This document shows, one piece after another, positions 57,508 through 64,000 of a stretch of DNA of 64,000 nucleotides. Each line of letters starts with the position of its first letter. Position 1 is the first letter of the stretch. A program made the position numbers and the translations under genes. A model generated the notes under the pieces. That model was not told the origin of the DNA. It was given only the letters and a program-made list of their open reading frames with translations, and made no database searches. This stretch comes from Lysobacter sp. Root76 (GTDB taxonomy: Bacteria > Pseudomonadota > Gammaproteobacteria > Xanthomonadales > Xanthomonadaceae), in contig NZ_LMIK01000004.1 in NCBI RefSeq assembly GCF_001428685.1, positions 388,094 to 452,093 on the forward strand, written 5' to 3'.

Positions 57508-58496
57508 CCAGTCGCCGCGATGCGATCCGGGGCCTGGGCGCCGCCTGCGCGCTCGCCGCGGCGCCGGCCGCTCTGCGCGCCGACGACGGCAGCCGCCTGC
57601 TCACCGCCACCGACGTGCACGTCAAGGACTACCCGACCGTGGCCGCGGTGCAGTGGATCGGCCGCGAGATCGAACGCGCCAGCGGCGGCCGCCTGCGCCT
57701 GCGCCTGTACCACTCCGGCCAGCTCGGCCGCGAGTCCGAAGCCATCGACATGGCGCGCTTCGGCGCCATCGACATCACCCGCGTCTACAGCGGCGCGCTC
57801 AACAACGCGTTCCCGCTGACCCAGGCGCTGTCGCTGCCGTATGTGTTCGACTCGGTCGCGCATCTGCGCCGCGCCCTGGACGGCGAAGTCGGCGCGGCGG
57901 TGCTGCGCGATTTCGACCGCCGCGAACTGGTCGGCCTGGCGATCTACGACTGCGGCGCGCGCTGCTTCTACAACGTACGCCGGCCGATCCACGGCCCGGC
58001 CGACATGCACGGCCTCAAGTTCAGGGTGCCGGCCTCGGACATCTTCATGCGCATGATCCGGCTGCTGGGCGGCAACCCGACCCCGCTGGCCTACGGCGAA
58101 GTGTTTTCGGCGCTGCAGACGCACCTGATCGACGGCGCCGAGAACAACCTGCGCAGCTACCACTCCAGCCGCCAGTTCGAAGCCGCGCGGTTCTGGTCGC
58201 AGACCGAACATTCCTACGCGCCGGACGTGCTGCTGATGTCGCGGCGCAGCTTCGAGGCGCTGCGTCCGGACGACCGCGAACTGCTGCGCGATACCGCGCG
58301 GCGCTCGGTCGCGGTGATGCGCAGGCTGTGGGACGAGTCCGAAGCGCTGGCGCGCGCGGCCGTGATCGAAGGCGGCGTGCGCATCAACGACTGCGACCTG
58401 CCGGCGTTCCGCGCCGCGGTGCAGCCGCTGCTGGACGAGTACCACCGCGACCCGGCGATCGAAACCCTGTACCGCCGCATCCGTTCCCTGGCCTGA
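57504..58496 (+). CDS. TRAP transporter substrate-binding protein, DctP type
   Basis: The 330-residue periplasmic protein captures an acidic sugar, most likely a uronate or 5-keto-4-deoxyuronate. It has an SRRDAIRGLGAACALAAAPAAL signal with a twin-Arg, YHSGQLGRESEAIDMARFGAIDI and GLKFRVPASDIFMRM, where the Arg binds the ligand carboxylate, and YAPDVLLMSRRSFEALRPDD. It is coupled to the upstream hydratase gene and precedes the two membrane subunits. Confidence 0.92.
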   Translation: MTSRRDAIRGLGAACALAAAPAALRADDGSRLLTATDVHVKDYPTVAAVQWIGREIERASGGRLRLRLYHSGQLGRESEAIDMARFGAIDITRVYSGALNNAFPLTQALSLPYVFDSVAHLRRALDGEVGAAVLRDFDRRELVGLAIYDCGARCFYNVRRPIHGPADMHGLKFRVPASDIFMRMIRLLGGNPTPLAYGEVFSALQTHLIDGAENNLRSYHSSRQFEAARFWSQTEHSYAPDVLLMSRRSFEALRPDDRELLRDTARRSVAVMRRLWDESEALARAAVIEGGVRINDCDLPAFRAAVQPLLDEYHRDPAIETLYRRIRSLA

Positions 58497-58506
58497 GGCA
58501 GATCCC

Positions 58507-59055
58507 TTGGCAGACGCTCCCATCGCCCTCGCTCCGGACAGCGCCCTCGAACACGACGAGGCCGCGCCGAACGGCCCGTTCGACCGCCTCGCCGGCTTCG
58601 CGGTCGCGGTCGCCGGCACCGCCCTGGTCGGCATGGTCGCCGTGCAGGCGCTGCAGGTGTTCGCCCGCTACGTGCTCAACGATTCGCCCGGCTGGACCGA
58701 GCCGGTGGCCTTGCTGCTGCTCAACACCGCGATGAGCTTCGGCGCCGCCGCGGGCGTGCACCGCGGCTCGCATTTCGGCTTCTTCATCCTGGTCCACCGC
58801 TCGCCGCCGCGCCTGCGGCGCTGGCTGCTGGCGTTCTCCCACCTGGTGATCGCCAGCATCGGTGCGGTGTTGGCGGTGTGGGGCGGCGAGCTGCTGCTGG
58901 ACGGGCTGGACGTGCCGATGGCCGGCGCACCGCTGCCGCAGAGCGCGGTCTATGCGCCGATGGCGCTGGGCGGCGCGCTGATGGCGGTATTCGCGCTGCA
59001 ACGCCTGGTCGCGGCCCTGACCGCGCCGCTCACCGATCGTCCCCGGAGCGAATGA
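58507..59055 (+). CDS. TRAP transporter small permease, DctQ type
   Basis: The 182-residue inner-membrane protein has four helices (about residues 24-47, 58-78, 95-117 and 138-160) and the DctQ hallmark VFARYVLNDSPGWTEPVALLLLNTAMSFGAA. It forms the membrane complex with DctM. Translation starts at TTG 58507, as no ATG fits, and its stop overlaps the DctM ATG. Confidence 0.9.
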   Translation: MADAPIALAPDSALEHDEAAPNGPFDRLAGFAVAVAGTALVGMVAVQALQVFARYVLNDSPGWTEPVALLLLNTAMSFGAAAGVHRGSHFGFFILVHRSPPRLRRWLLAFSHLVIASIGAVLAVWGGELLLDGLDVPMAGAPLPQSAVYAPMALGGALMAVFALQRLVAALTAPLTDRPRSE

Positions 59056-60335
59056 TGGAAGTCGCGATCCTGTTCGGCGTGTTCGCCGTGATGCTCATCG
59101 TCGGCGTGCCGGTCGCCTACGCGCTGTCTTCGGCGGCGCTGGCGACCCTGATCTACATCGGCCTGCCGCCGATCGTGGTGGTGCAGCAGACCGCGGCCGG
59201 TGCCGGCTCGGCCTCGCTGATCGCGATTCCGTTGTTCATCTTCGCCGGCGAGATCATGCTGCGCGGCGGCATCTCCGAACGCCTGATCGGCCTGGCCTCG
59301 GCCCTGGTCGGGCACCTGCGCGGCGGCCTCGGCCAGGTCAGCGTGCTGTCCTCGCTGTTCTTCGGCGGCGTGTCGGGCTCGGCCATCGCCGACGTCTCGG
59401 CGATCGGCGGCGCGATGATCCCGCAGATGGTCAAGCGCGGTTTCGATCGCGACTTCGCGGTCAATGTGACCATGACCGCGTCGATGGTCGCGCTGCTGGT
59501 GCCGCCCTCGCATAACCTGATCCTGTATTCGGCCTCGGCCGGCGGCAGCATCTCGATCGCCGATCTGTTCGCCGCCGGCATCATCCCAGCGCTGTTGATG
59601 ACGGTGACCCTGATGGCGACCTGCTGGGTGATCGCGCGCCGCCGCGGTTACGCGGTCGAGGCCTTCCCCGGCTTGGGCATCGTGGTTCGCCGTTTCGTCG
59701 CCGCGCTGCCGGGCCTGATGCTGGTCGCGCTGATCTTCGTCGGCATCCGCGCCGGCATCTTCACCGCGGTCGAAAGCGCGGCCATCGCCGTGGTCTACGC
59801 GCTGCTGGTGACCGCGCTGGTCTACCGCAACCTGCGCTGGCGCGATTTCCTCGAAACCGTCGCCGGCGCCGCGCGCACCACCGGCATGATCCTGTTCGTG
59901 ATCGCCTCGGCGGCCTCGTTCGGCTGGCTACTGGCCTACCTGCAGGTGCCGACGGCCGCGGTCGACGCGCTGACCTCGCTGACCACCGACAAGAACCTGC
60001 TGCTGTTGCTGATGATCCTGATCCTGCTGGTGCTGGGCACCTTCATGGACCTGGCGCCGATGATCATCATCTGCACGCCGATCTTCCTGCCGCTGGCCAA
60101 GGCGATCGGGGTCGACCCGATCCACTTCGGCGTGATCCTGGTCCTCAAGGGCGGCATCAGCCTGATCTCGCCGCCGCTGGGTTCGGTGCTGTTCGTGGGC
60201 ACCGCGATCGGCAAGATCAGCATGGGCGAGACCCTGCGCACGATCTGGCCGTTCTGGCTGGCCGCGCTGGCGGTGCTGCTGGTGGTCACTTTCGTCCCGC
60301 AACTGTCGCTGTGGCTGCCGGCGCTGCTGAAGTAA
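59052..60335 (+). CDS. TRAP transporter large permease, DctM type
   Basis: The 427-residue protein has about twelve membrane segments. Recognisable blocks are FIFAGEIMLRGGISERLIGLASALVGHLRGGLGQVSVLSSLFFGGVSGSAIADVSAIG (the ion-binding region), AAGIIPAL and GTFMDLAPMIIICTPIFLPLAKAIGVDPIHFG. It carries the sodium-driven transport step. The start reads MM with a GGAGCGA Shine-Dalgarno. A perfect inverted repeat follows the stop. Confidence 0.94.
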   Translation: MMEVAILFGVFAVMLIVGVPVAYALSSAALATLIYIGLPPIVVVQQTAAGAGSASLIAIPLFIFAGEIMLRGGISERLIGLASALVGHLRGGLGQVSVLSSLFFGGVSGSAIADVSAIGGAMIPQMVKRGFDRDFAVNVTMTASMVALLVPPSHNLILYSASAGGSISIADLFAAGIIPALLMTVTLMATCWVIARRRGYAVEAFPGLGIVVRRFVAALPGLMLVALIFVGIRAGIFTAVESAAIAVVYALLVTALVYRNLRWRDFLETVAGAARTTGMILFVIASAASFGWLLAYLQVPTAAVDALTSLTTDKNLLLLLMILILLVLGTFMDLAPMIIICTPIFLPLAKAIGVDPIHFGVILVLKGGISLISPPLGSVLFVGTAIGKISMGETLRTIWPFWLAALAVLLVVTFVPQLSLWLPALLK

Positions 60336-60342
60336 GCTGACG

Positions 60343-60359
60343 ATGTCCACCGGGGACAT
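60343..60359. promoter_or_regulatory. Inverted repeat before the pectin LacI gene
   Basis: ATGTCC (60343-60348) and GGACAT (60354-60359) flank ACCGG. The central CCGG and dyad make it a candidate autoregulatory operator 62 bases before the LacI start; a weak hairpin ending the TRAP operon is the alternative. Confidence 0.4.
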
Positions 60360-60421
60360 GCCCGGCTAGAATCGAACCAGCACCGGTCCCTGACCGGACC
60401 GTTCCCCGCCTTCGAGCCGCC

Positions 60422-61540
60422 ATGAATCCAGCCCCTCCGCGCGGCTCGCGCCGCGGTCCGCGCAGCGCCCGTCCCGCCGATGCGGCCGGGGGCGACGGCG
60501 CGCCCGCCAAGATGCCCGCGCTGGGCAAGGCCACCATCAACGACATCGCGCGCCTGGCCGAGGTGTCGAAGAAGACGGTGTCGCGGGTCATCAACAATTC
60601 GCCGCTGGTGCGGCCGGACACGCGCGAGAAGATCCAGTCGCTGATGAAGCAGCTGGGCTACGCGCCGGATCCGCAGGCGCGTGGGCTGGCGTTCCGGCGC
60701 TCGTTCCTGATCGGCCTGGTCTACGACAACCCGACCGCGCAGTACATCGTCAACATGCAGTACGGCGCGCTGGACGCCTTGCGCGACTCGGGCTACGAAC
60801 TGGTCGTGCATCCCTGCGACAGCCATCGCGAGGACTACATCGACGGCATCCGCCGCTTCGCCCTGCAGCAGAAGCTGCACGGGGTGATCCTGATCCCGCG
60901 CGTGTCCGAGGACGACCAGCTGGCCGCCGCGCTGCGCGAGATCGACGTGCGCTACGTGCGCATCGCCTCGATCCCGCTGGACGAGCCGGCCAACATGCTG
61001 CACACCCAGGACCGCCTGGCCGGCGTGGAAGCGGCCAACTACCTGCAGTCGCTGGGTCACCGCAGCCTGGGCCTGATCACCGGCCCGCGCCGCTACCGCT
61101 CCTCGATCGAACGCGGCGGCGGTTTCCGCCACGGCCTGGCCCAGCGCGGCATCGAACTGGGCGAAGACTACGTGTTCGAGGGCGGCTATACCTTCGAGTC
61201 CGGCGTCGCCGGCGCCGAATACCTGCTGGCCAAATCGCCGCGTCCGACCGCGATCTTCGCCTGCAACGACGAGATGGCCGCCGGCGTATACAAGGCCGCG
61301 ATGCGCCGCGGCCTGTCGATCCCGGCCGACCTGTCGGTGGTCGGCTACGACGACAGCCCGCTGGCGACCCAGCTGTGGCCGGCGCTGAGCACGATCCACT
61401 CGCCGATCCGCGACCTCGGCCGCCAGGCCGCGCAGATGCTGCTGGTACCGGAACCCGAAGACGGCGACGCGCCCAGCGAGCCGGTGTCGGTGACCCCACA
61501 TCTGGTGGTGCGCGATTCGAGCCAGCCGCCGCCGGGTTGA
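60422..61540 (+). CDS. LacI family regulator of the pectin locus
   Basis: The 372-residue repressor has a ~38-residue basic N-terminal extension, then the LacI helix-turn-helix TINDIARLAEVSKKTVSRVINNSP (about 39-62). The ligand domain follows, with DAATRES-type core replaced by FACNDEMAAGVYKAAMRRGLSIPADLSVVGYDDSPLA. It lies between the TRAP operon and kduI/kduD. It likely responds to a pectin-derived keto-sugar such as KDG, by analogy with other LacI-type uronate regulators, and binds the CCGG-centred sites. Confidence 0.88.
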   Translation: MNPAPPRGSRRGPRSARPADAAGGDGAPAKMPALGKATINDIARLAEVSKKTVSRVINNSPLVRPDTREKIQSLMKQLGYAPDPQARGLAFRRSFLIGLVYDNPTAQYIVNMQYGALDALRDSGYELVVHPCDSHREDYIDGIRRFALQQKLHGVILIPRVSEDDQLAAALREIDVRYVRIASIPLDEPANMLHTQDRLAGVEAANYLQSLGHRSLGLITGPRRYRSSIERGGGFRHGLAQRGIELGEDYVFEGGYTFESGVAGAEYLLAKSPRPTAIFACNDEMAAGVYKAAMRRGLSIPADLSVVGYDDSPLATQLWPALSTIHSPIRDLGRQAAQMLLVPEPEDGDAPSEPVSVTPHLVVRDSSQPPPG

Positions 61541-61697
61541 GGGCGGGACCGCCCGGGTGGCCGGGCGCAAGCGGTTCGATCTCCCGATCTCCCGATTGGC
61601 CGATCCAGGCGCGACAGGGGCCGCGCGCTACGGCGAATTCCCTGCGACGAGACCGGCCGGCGCATCGCGGCATGGCGGGCTTTCTGTTGGCAGCTTT

Positions 61698-61792
61698 CTG
61701 TAGGAGCGGCGTAAGCCGCGACGGGCCGTCGGCCATGACGTGCTGGCGGCGCGAGTGCGCAGCTTCGATCGCGGCTTACGCCGCTCCTACAG
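61698..61792. repeat. 24-base inverted pair of the REP-like family
   Basis: The segment 61698-61721 is the exact reverse complement of 61769-61792 across a 47-base spacer. Each arm is the same unit (core CGGCTTACGCCGCTCCTAC) found at 1764-2149. This head-to-head arrangement resembles BIME-type elements and could fold into a long hairpin in RNA. Confidence 0.85.
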
Positions 61793-61973
61793 TGATGACG
61801 CGCCGATGCTCCGCAATCCCGCAGACTTTGGGTAGGCGGGCGCGAAGCGGTTCGCGCCCTCTCTGGGCGATCCGATCGCGACTTGGCTCGCTCCCACAGT
61901 GATCTGGCTCGCTCCCACATACGGTAGGGCCACACCCGCCCCGAACGGCCTCGGTCCGGTTCTGCCGAACTTT

Positions 61974-61988
61974 TGACACCGGTTACCA
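61974..61988. promoter_or_regulatory. Putative LacI-type operator, pectin locus site C
   Basis: TGACACCGGTTACCA shares TGACACCGGTT with site B and is part of an imperfect dyad flanked by TTT/AAA. It lies 70 bases before the kduI start. Confidence 0.6.
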
Positions 61989-62057
61989 AAACCCCGTTAT
62001 GATCCCCGGATCAGCCGCCGCGGGCGGCATCGCAGGCATGCGCATTCCGGAGGCCCG

Positions 62058-62903
62058 ATGTTCCGCAAGACCTACCACGCCACCCACCCCGACATGATGG
62101 TCGGCGCCAGCAACGAGCAATTGCGCGACCGCTACCTGATCGCCGACCTGTTCGCGGCCGGCGAAATCCGCCTCGACTACTCGCACAACGAGCGCTTCGT
62201 GATCGGCGGCGCCGCCCCGGTCGCTGCACCGGTGTCGCTGCCGGCGCAGACCGAGCCCGCCTCCGCCGCCGGCCAGCCGTTCCTGGCCCGGCGCGAACTG
62301 GGCGTGGTCAACGTCGGCGCGGGCGCCGGCACGGTCACCGTCGACGGCCAGGCCTACGCGCTCAAGCCCAAGGACGGCCTGTACGTGCCGATGGGCAGCG
62401 CCCAGGTCGAGTTCGCGTCCGACGACGCCGCGACCCCGGCGAAGTTCTACCTGGCCTCGACCCCGGCGCACGCGCGCTACGAGACCGTGCACATCTCGAT
62501 CGACAAGGCGGTGCCGCTGGAACGCGGCGCGCTGGAGACCTCGAACGAACGCACCATCTATCAGTACATCGTCCCGGCGACCTGCAAGTCCTGCCAGCTG
62601 CTGCTGGGCCTGACCGTGCTCAAGACCGGCAGCGTCTGGAACACCATGCCGCCGCACCTGCACGACCGCCGCTCCGAGGTCTACTTCTATTTCGACCTCG
62701 GCGACCAGAGCGTGATGCACTTCATGGGCGAACCGGCGGACATGCGTCACCTGGTGATCCGCAACGACGAAGCCGTGGTGTCGCCGCCGTGGTCGATCCA
62801 CATGGGTTCGGGCACGCGCAACTACTGCTTCATCTGGGCCATGGGCGGCGAGAACCTGGACTACACCGACATGCACCAGCTCGACCTGTGCCAGCTCAAG
62901 TGA
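62058..62903 (+). CDS. kduI: 5-keto-4-deoxyuronate isomerase
   Basis: KduI converts 5-keto-4-deoxyuronate from pectin breakdown to 2,5-diketo-3-deoxygluconate. The 281-residue cupin has the zinc ligands in [15 protein letters not shown] (His200, His202, Glu207) and a later His in PPWSIHMG. Also typical are the opening [18 protein letters not shown] and the C-terminal [29 protein letters not shown] precedes the ATG. It ends 10 bases before kduD, forming an operon. Confidence 0.96.
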   Translation: MFRKTYHATHPDMMVGASNEQLRDRYLIADLFAAGEIRLDYSHNERFVIGGAAPVAAPVSLPAQTEPASAAGQPFLARRELGVVNVGAGAGTVTVDGQAYALKPKDGLYVPMGSAQVEFASDDAATPAKFYLASTPAHARYETVHISIDKAVPLERGALETSNERTIYQYIVPATCKSCQLLLGLTVLKTGSVWNTMPPHLHDRRSEVYFYFDLGDQSVMHFMGEPADMRHLVIRNDEAVVSPPWSIHMGSGTRNYCFIWAMGGENLDYTDMHQLDLCQLK

Positions 62904-62913
62904 GGCCGCAGAC

Positions 62914-63672
62914 ATGAGCCGTTCGCCTTTCAGTCTCGAAGGCCGGGTCGCCCTGGTCACCGGCGGCAATCGCGGCCTCGGCCAGGGCCTGGCGCTGGCG
63001 CTGGCCGAAGCCGGCGCCGACATCGCCACGGTCAGCACGCGCGCGGCCGACGACACCGGCGAGCGCGTGCGCGCGCTGGGCCGGCGCTTCCACGCGATCG
63101 AAGCCGACCTCTCGACGCTGCAGCCGATCGCGCGCATCGTCGAGGAGACCGTGGCCGAACTGGGCGCGGTCGACATCCTGATCAACAACGCCGGCCTGAT
63201 CCGCCGCGCCGACGCTGTCGACTTCAGCGAAGACGACTGGGACGCGGTGATCGACGTCAACCTCAAGAGCGCGTTCTTCCTGTCGCAGGCGGTAGGCCGG
63301 CGCATGATCGCGGCCGGCCGCGGCAAGATCGTCAACATCGCCTCGATGCTGTCGTTCCAGGGCGGCATCCGCGTGCCGTCCTATACCGCCAGCAAATCCG
63401 GCCTGGCCGGCATCACCCGCCTGCTCGCCAACGAATGGGCCGGCAAGGGCGTCAACGTCAACGCGATCGCGCCGGGCTACATGGCCACCGACAACACCGC
63501 CCAGCTGCGCGCCGACGAGAACCGCAACCGCGACATCCTGGCGCGCATTCCGGCCGGGCGCTGGGGCGAGCCCTCGGACCTGGGCGGCGCGGCGGTGTTC
63601 CTGGCCAGCGCAGCCTCCGATTACGTGCACGGCGCGATCCTGCCCGTCGACGGCGGCTGGCTCGCGCGCTGA
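62914..63672 (+). CDS. kduD: 2-keto-3-deoxygluconate 5-dehydrogenase
   Basis: KduD reduces 2,5-diketo-3-deoxygluconate to 2-keto-3-deoxygluconate, the substrate of KdgK. The 252-residue SDR protein has the nucleotide-binding TGGNRGLGQG (16-25), NNAG (91-94), catalytic Ser144, and YTASK (Tyr157, Lys161). The ending DYVHGAILPVDGGWLAR is characteristic. It follows kduI closely. The 3' end forms the left border of a 115-bp tandem duplication. Confidence 0.95.
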   Translation: MSRSPFSLEGRVALVTGGNRGLGQGLALALAEAGADIATVSTRAADDTGERVRALGRRFHAIEADLSTLQPIARIVEETVAELGAVDILINNAGLIRRADAVDFSEDDWDAVIDVNLKSAFFLSQAVGRRMIAAGRGKIVNIASMLSFQGGIRVPSYTASKSGLAGITRLLANEWAGKGVNVNAIAPGYMATDNTAQLRADENRNRDILARIPAGRWGEPSDLGGAAVFLASAASDYVHGAILPVDGGWLAR

Positions 63673-63900
63673 GCGTTGCATGCGCGAGGATCGAACCATG
63701 CCTAACCACCACGTTCGCCGCACCGCGATCCTCATCGCGCCGGCCCTGCGCAGCGACGCCGCGCAGGACGGCGAACTCGCACGCTGAGCGTTGCCCACGC
63801 CGGGAGCGAACCATGTCCGATCGTCTGCGCCGCATAGCGATCCTCACTACGCTGGTCCTGTGCAGCAGCGCCGCGCGAGCCGGCGAACCGGTCTGCTCCA
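63671..63900 (+). repeat. Diverged 115-bp tandem duplication
   Basis: GAGCGTTGC at 63671 recurs at 63786 and the start-codon contexts (GAACCATG) recur 115 bases apart at 63698 and 63813. The copies also share CGCCGCACCGCGATCCTC versus CGCCGCATAGCGATCCTC and GCCGGCGAAC versus GACGGCGAAC. The unit includes the region from the kduD stop into the signal peptide of the next gene. Confidence 0.7.
63698..63787 (+). pseudogene. 29-codon duplicated signal-peptide fragment
   Basis: ATG 63698 opens MPNHHVRRTAILIAPALRSD and ends at TGA 63785-63787. It is the diverged upstream copy of the first ~28 codons of the gene at 63813 (compare RRIAILTTLVLCSSAARAGE). It keeps a start and an Arg-Arg/hydrophobic order but has lost the rest, so it is most likely a relic of duplication, though a translated leader peptide cannot be excluded. 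Confidence 0.45.
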
Positions 63901-64000
63901 AACGCAGCGACTCCTATGTAGAGCAGGCGCGCGGGCTGGCCGTCGCCCAGCCAGGCCCGCACGAAGGCGCCGGCACCACCACCGCCTACCCGTTCTTCGA
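63813..64000 (+). CDS. Secreted protein, possibly cupin-domain, cut by window end
   Basis: The frame from ATG 63813 is open to the window edge, giving 62 residues. It has a signal peptide (MSDRLRRIAILTTLVLCSSAARAG) and then VCSKRSDSYVEQARGLAVAQ and HEGAGTTTAYPFF. The latter resembles the region before the cupin barrel of small exported cupin proteins of this bacterial family, but too little is visible to be sure. Its place after kduD suggests a role in pectin or uronate metabolism. The 3' end lies outside. Confidence 0.55.
   Translation, partial: MSDRLRRIAILTTLVLCSSAARAGEPVCSKRSDSYVEQARGLAVAQPGPHEGAGTTTAYPFF

Larger units (their letters stand above)
61541..62057. other. Gene-free stretch with repeats and the kduI promoter
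   Basis: No gene is supported in these ~520 bases. It begins with short repeats of GATCTCCC and contains the 24-base inverted pair of the REP-like family, then two copies of TGGCTCGCTCCCACA near 61875-61920. The right end holds the putative operator at 61974 and the kduI promoter. Confidence 0.65.

Overview
The window reads as chromosomal DNA of a very GC-rich gammaproteobacterium of the Lysobacter/Xanthomonas group (Xanthomonadaceae). Support: two large TonB-dependent receptors paired with carbohydrate-degradation genes, a LacI-regulated maltodextrin locus with an MFS importer, a short-form AMP nucleosidase, a cytochrome c4 next to tandem DsbA-like proteins, dispersed short palindromic repeats, and a protein carrying the XVIPCD secretion domain known from Xanthomonadaceae type IV secretion effectors. 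No tRNA, rRNA, transposase, integrase, prophage or CRISPR array was recognised.

Layout. 1-9.2 kb: small housekeeping and hypothetical genes (DUF924, amn, a tandem amidohydrolase pair, VOC, small membrane proteins, a cold-shock/DUF1294 fusion), two apparent gene remnants, and a ~960-base gene-free stretch full of repeats. 9.3-20.8 kb: a membrane diguanylate cyclase, a DUF1761 protein, a DsbA-fold isomerase, DegV, a 1154-residue TolB-propeller/amidohydrolase fusion, and a FAD-oxidase plus methyltransferase pair divergent from an HTH regulator. 21.2-29.3 kb: the formaldehyde detoxification operon frmR-frmA-fghA with a clear FrmR-type operator, ppc, a TPR protein, three 81-bp tandem repeats and gshA. 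29.4-31.9 kb: an orphan oligopeptide-binding protein and permease. 32.1-41.2 kb: a maltodextrin locus (LacI regulator, periplasmic alpha-amylase, MFS importer, TonB receptor, alpha-glucosidase) with two LacI-like operators between the receptor and the glucosidase. 41.2-46.5 kb: engB, cytochrome c4, three tandem DsbA-like proteins, an endonuclease/exonuclease/phosphatase-family protein. 46.5-47.5 kb: an AT-richer patch followed by the XVIPCD protein.

47.6-64 kb is a pectin utilisation locus. The receptor imports oligogalacturonides across the outer membrane; two pectate lyases, a pectin methylesterase and a rhamnogalacturonan acetylesterase process the polymer outside or in the periplasm; a three-part TRAP transporter moves product across the inner membrane; KduI, KduD and KdgK take 5-keto-4-deoxyuronate through 2-keto-3-deoxygluconate to KDPG. 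A second LacI regulator sits in the locus, and related sequences containing the half-site TGACACCGG lie before three of its transcription units. The aldolase (Eda/KdgA), an unsaturated galacturonyl hydrolase (GH105) and GH28 enzymes are not seen here. The window ends inside a secreted protein that begins just after a tandemly duplicated 115-bp segment.

The most novel points are the short XVIPCD protein with no evident toxin domain or immunity gene, the amidohydrolase paralogue that has lost its metal-binding motif, the three-copy DsbA cluster, and two inferred LacI regulons with visible operators. All functions are assigned by reading sequence motifs; no database search was run.
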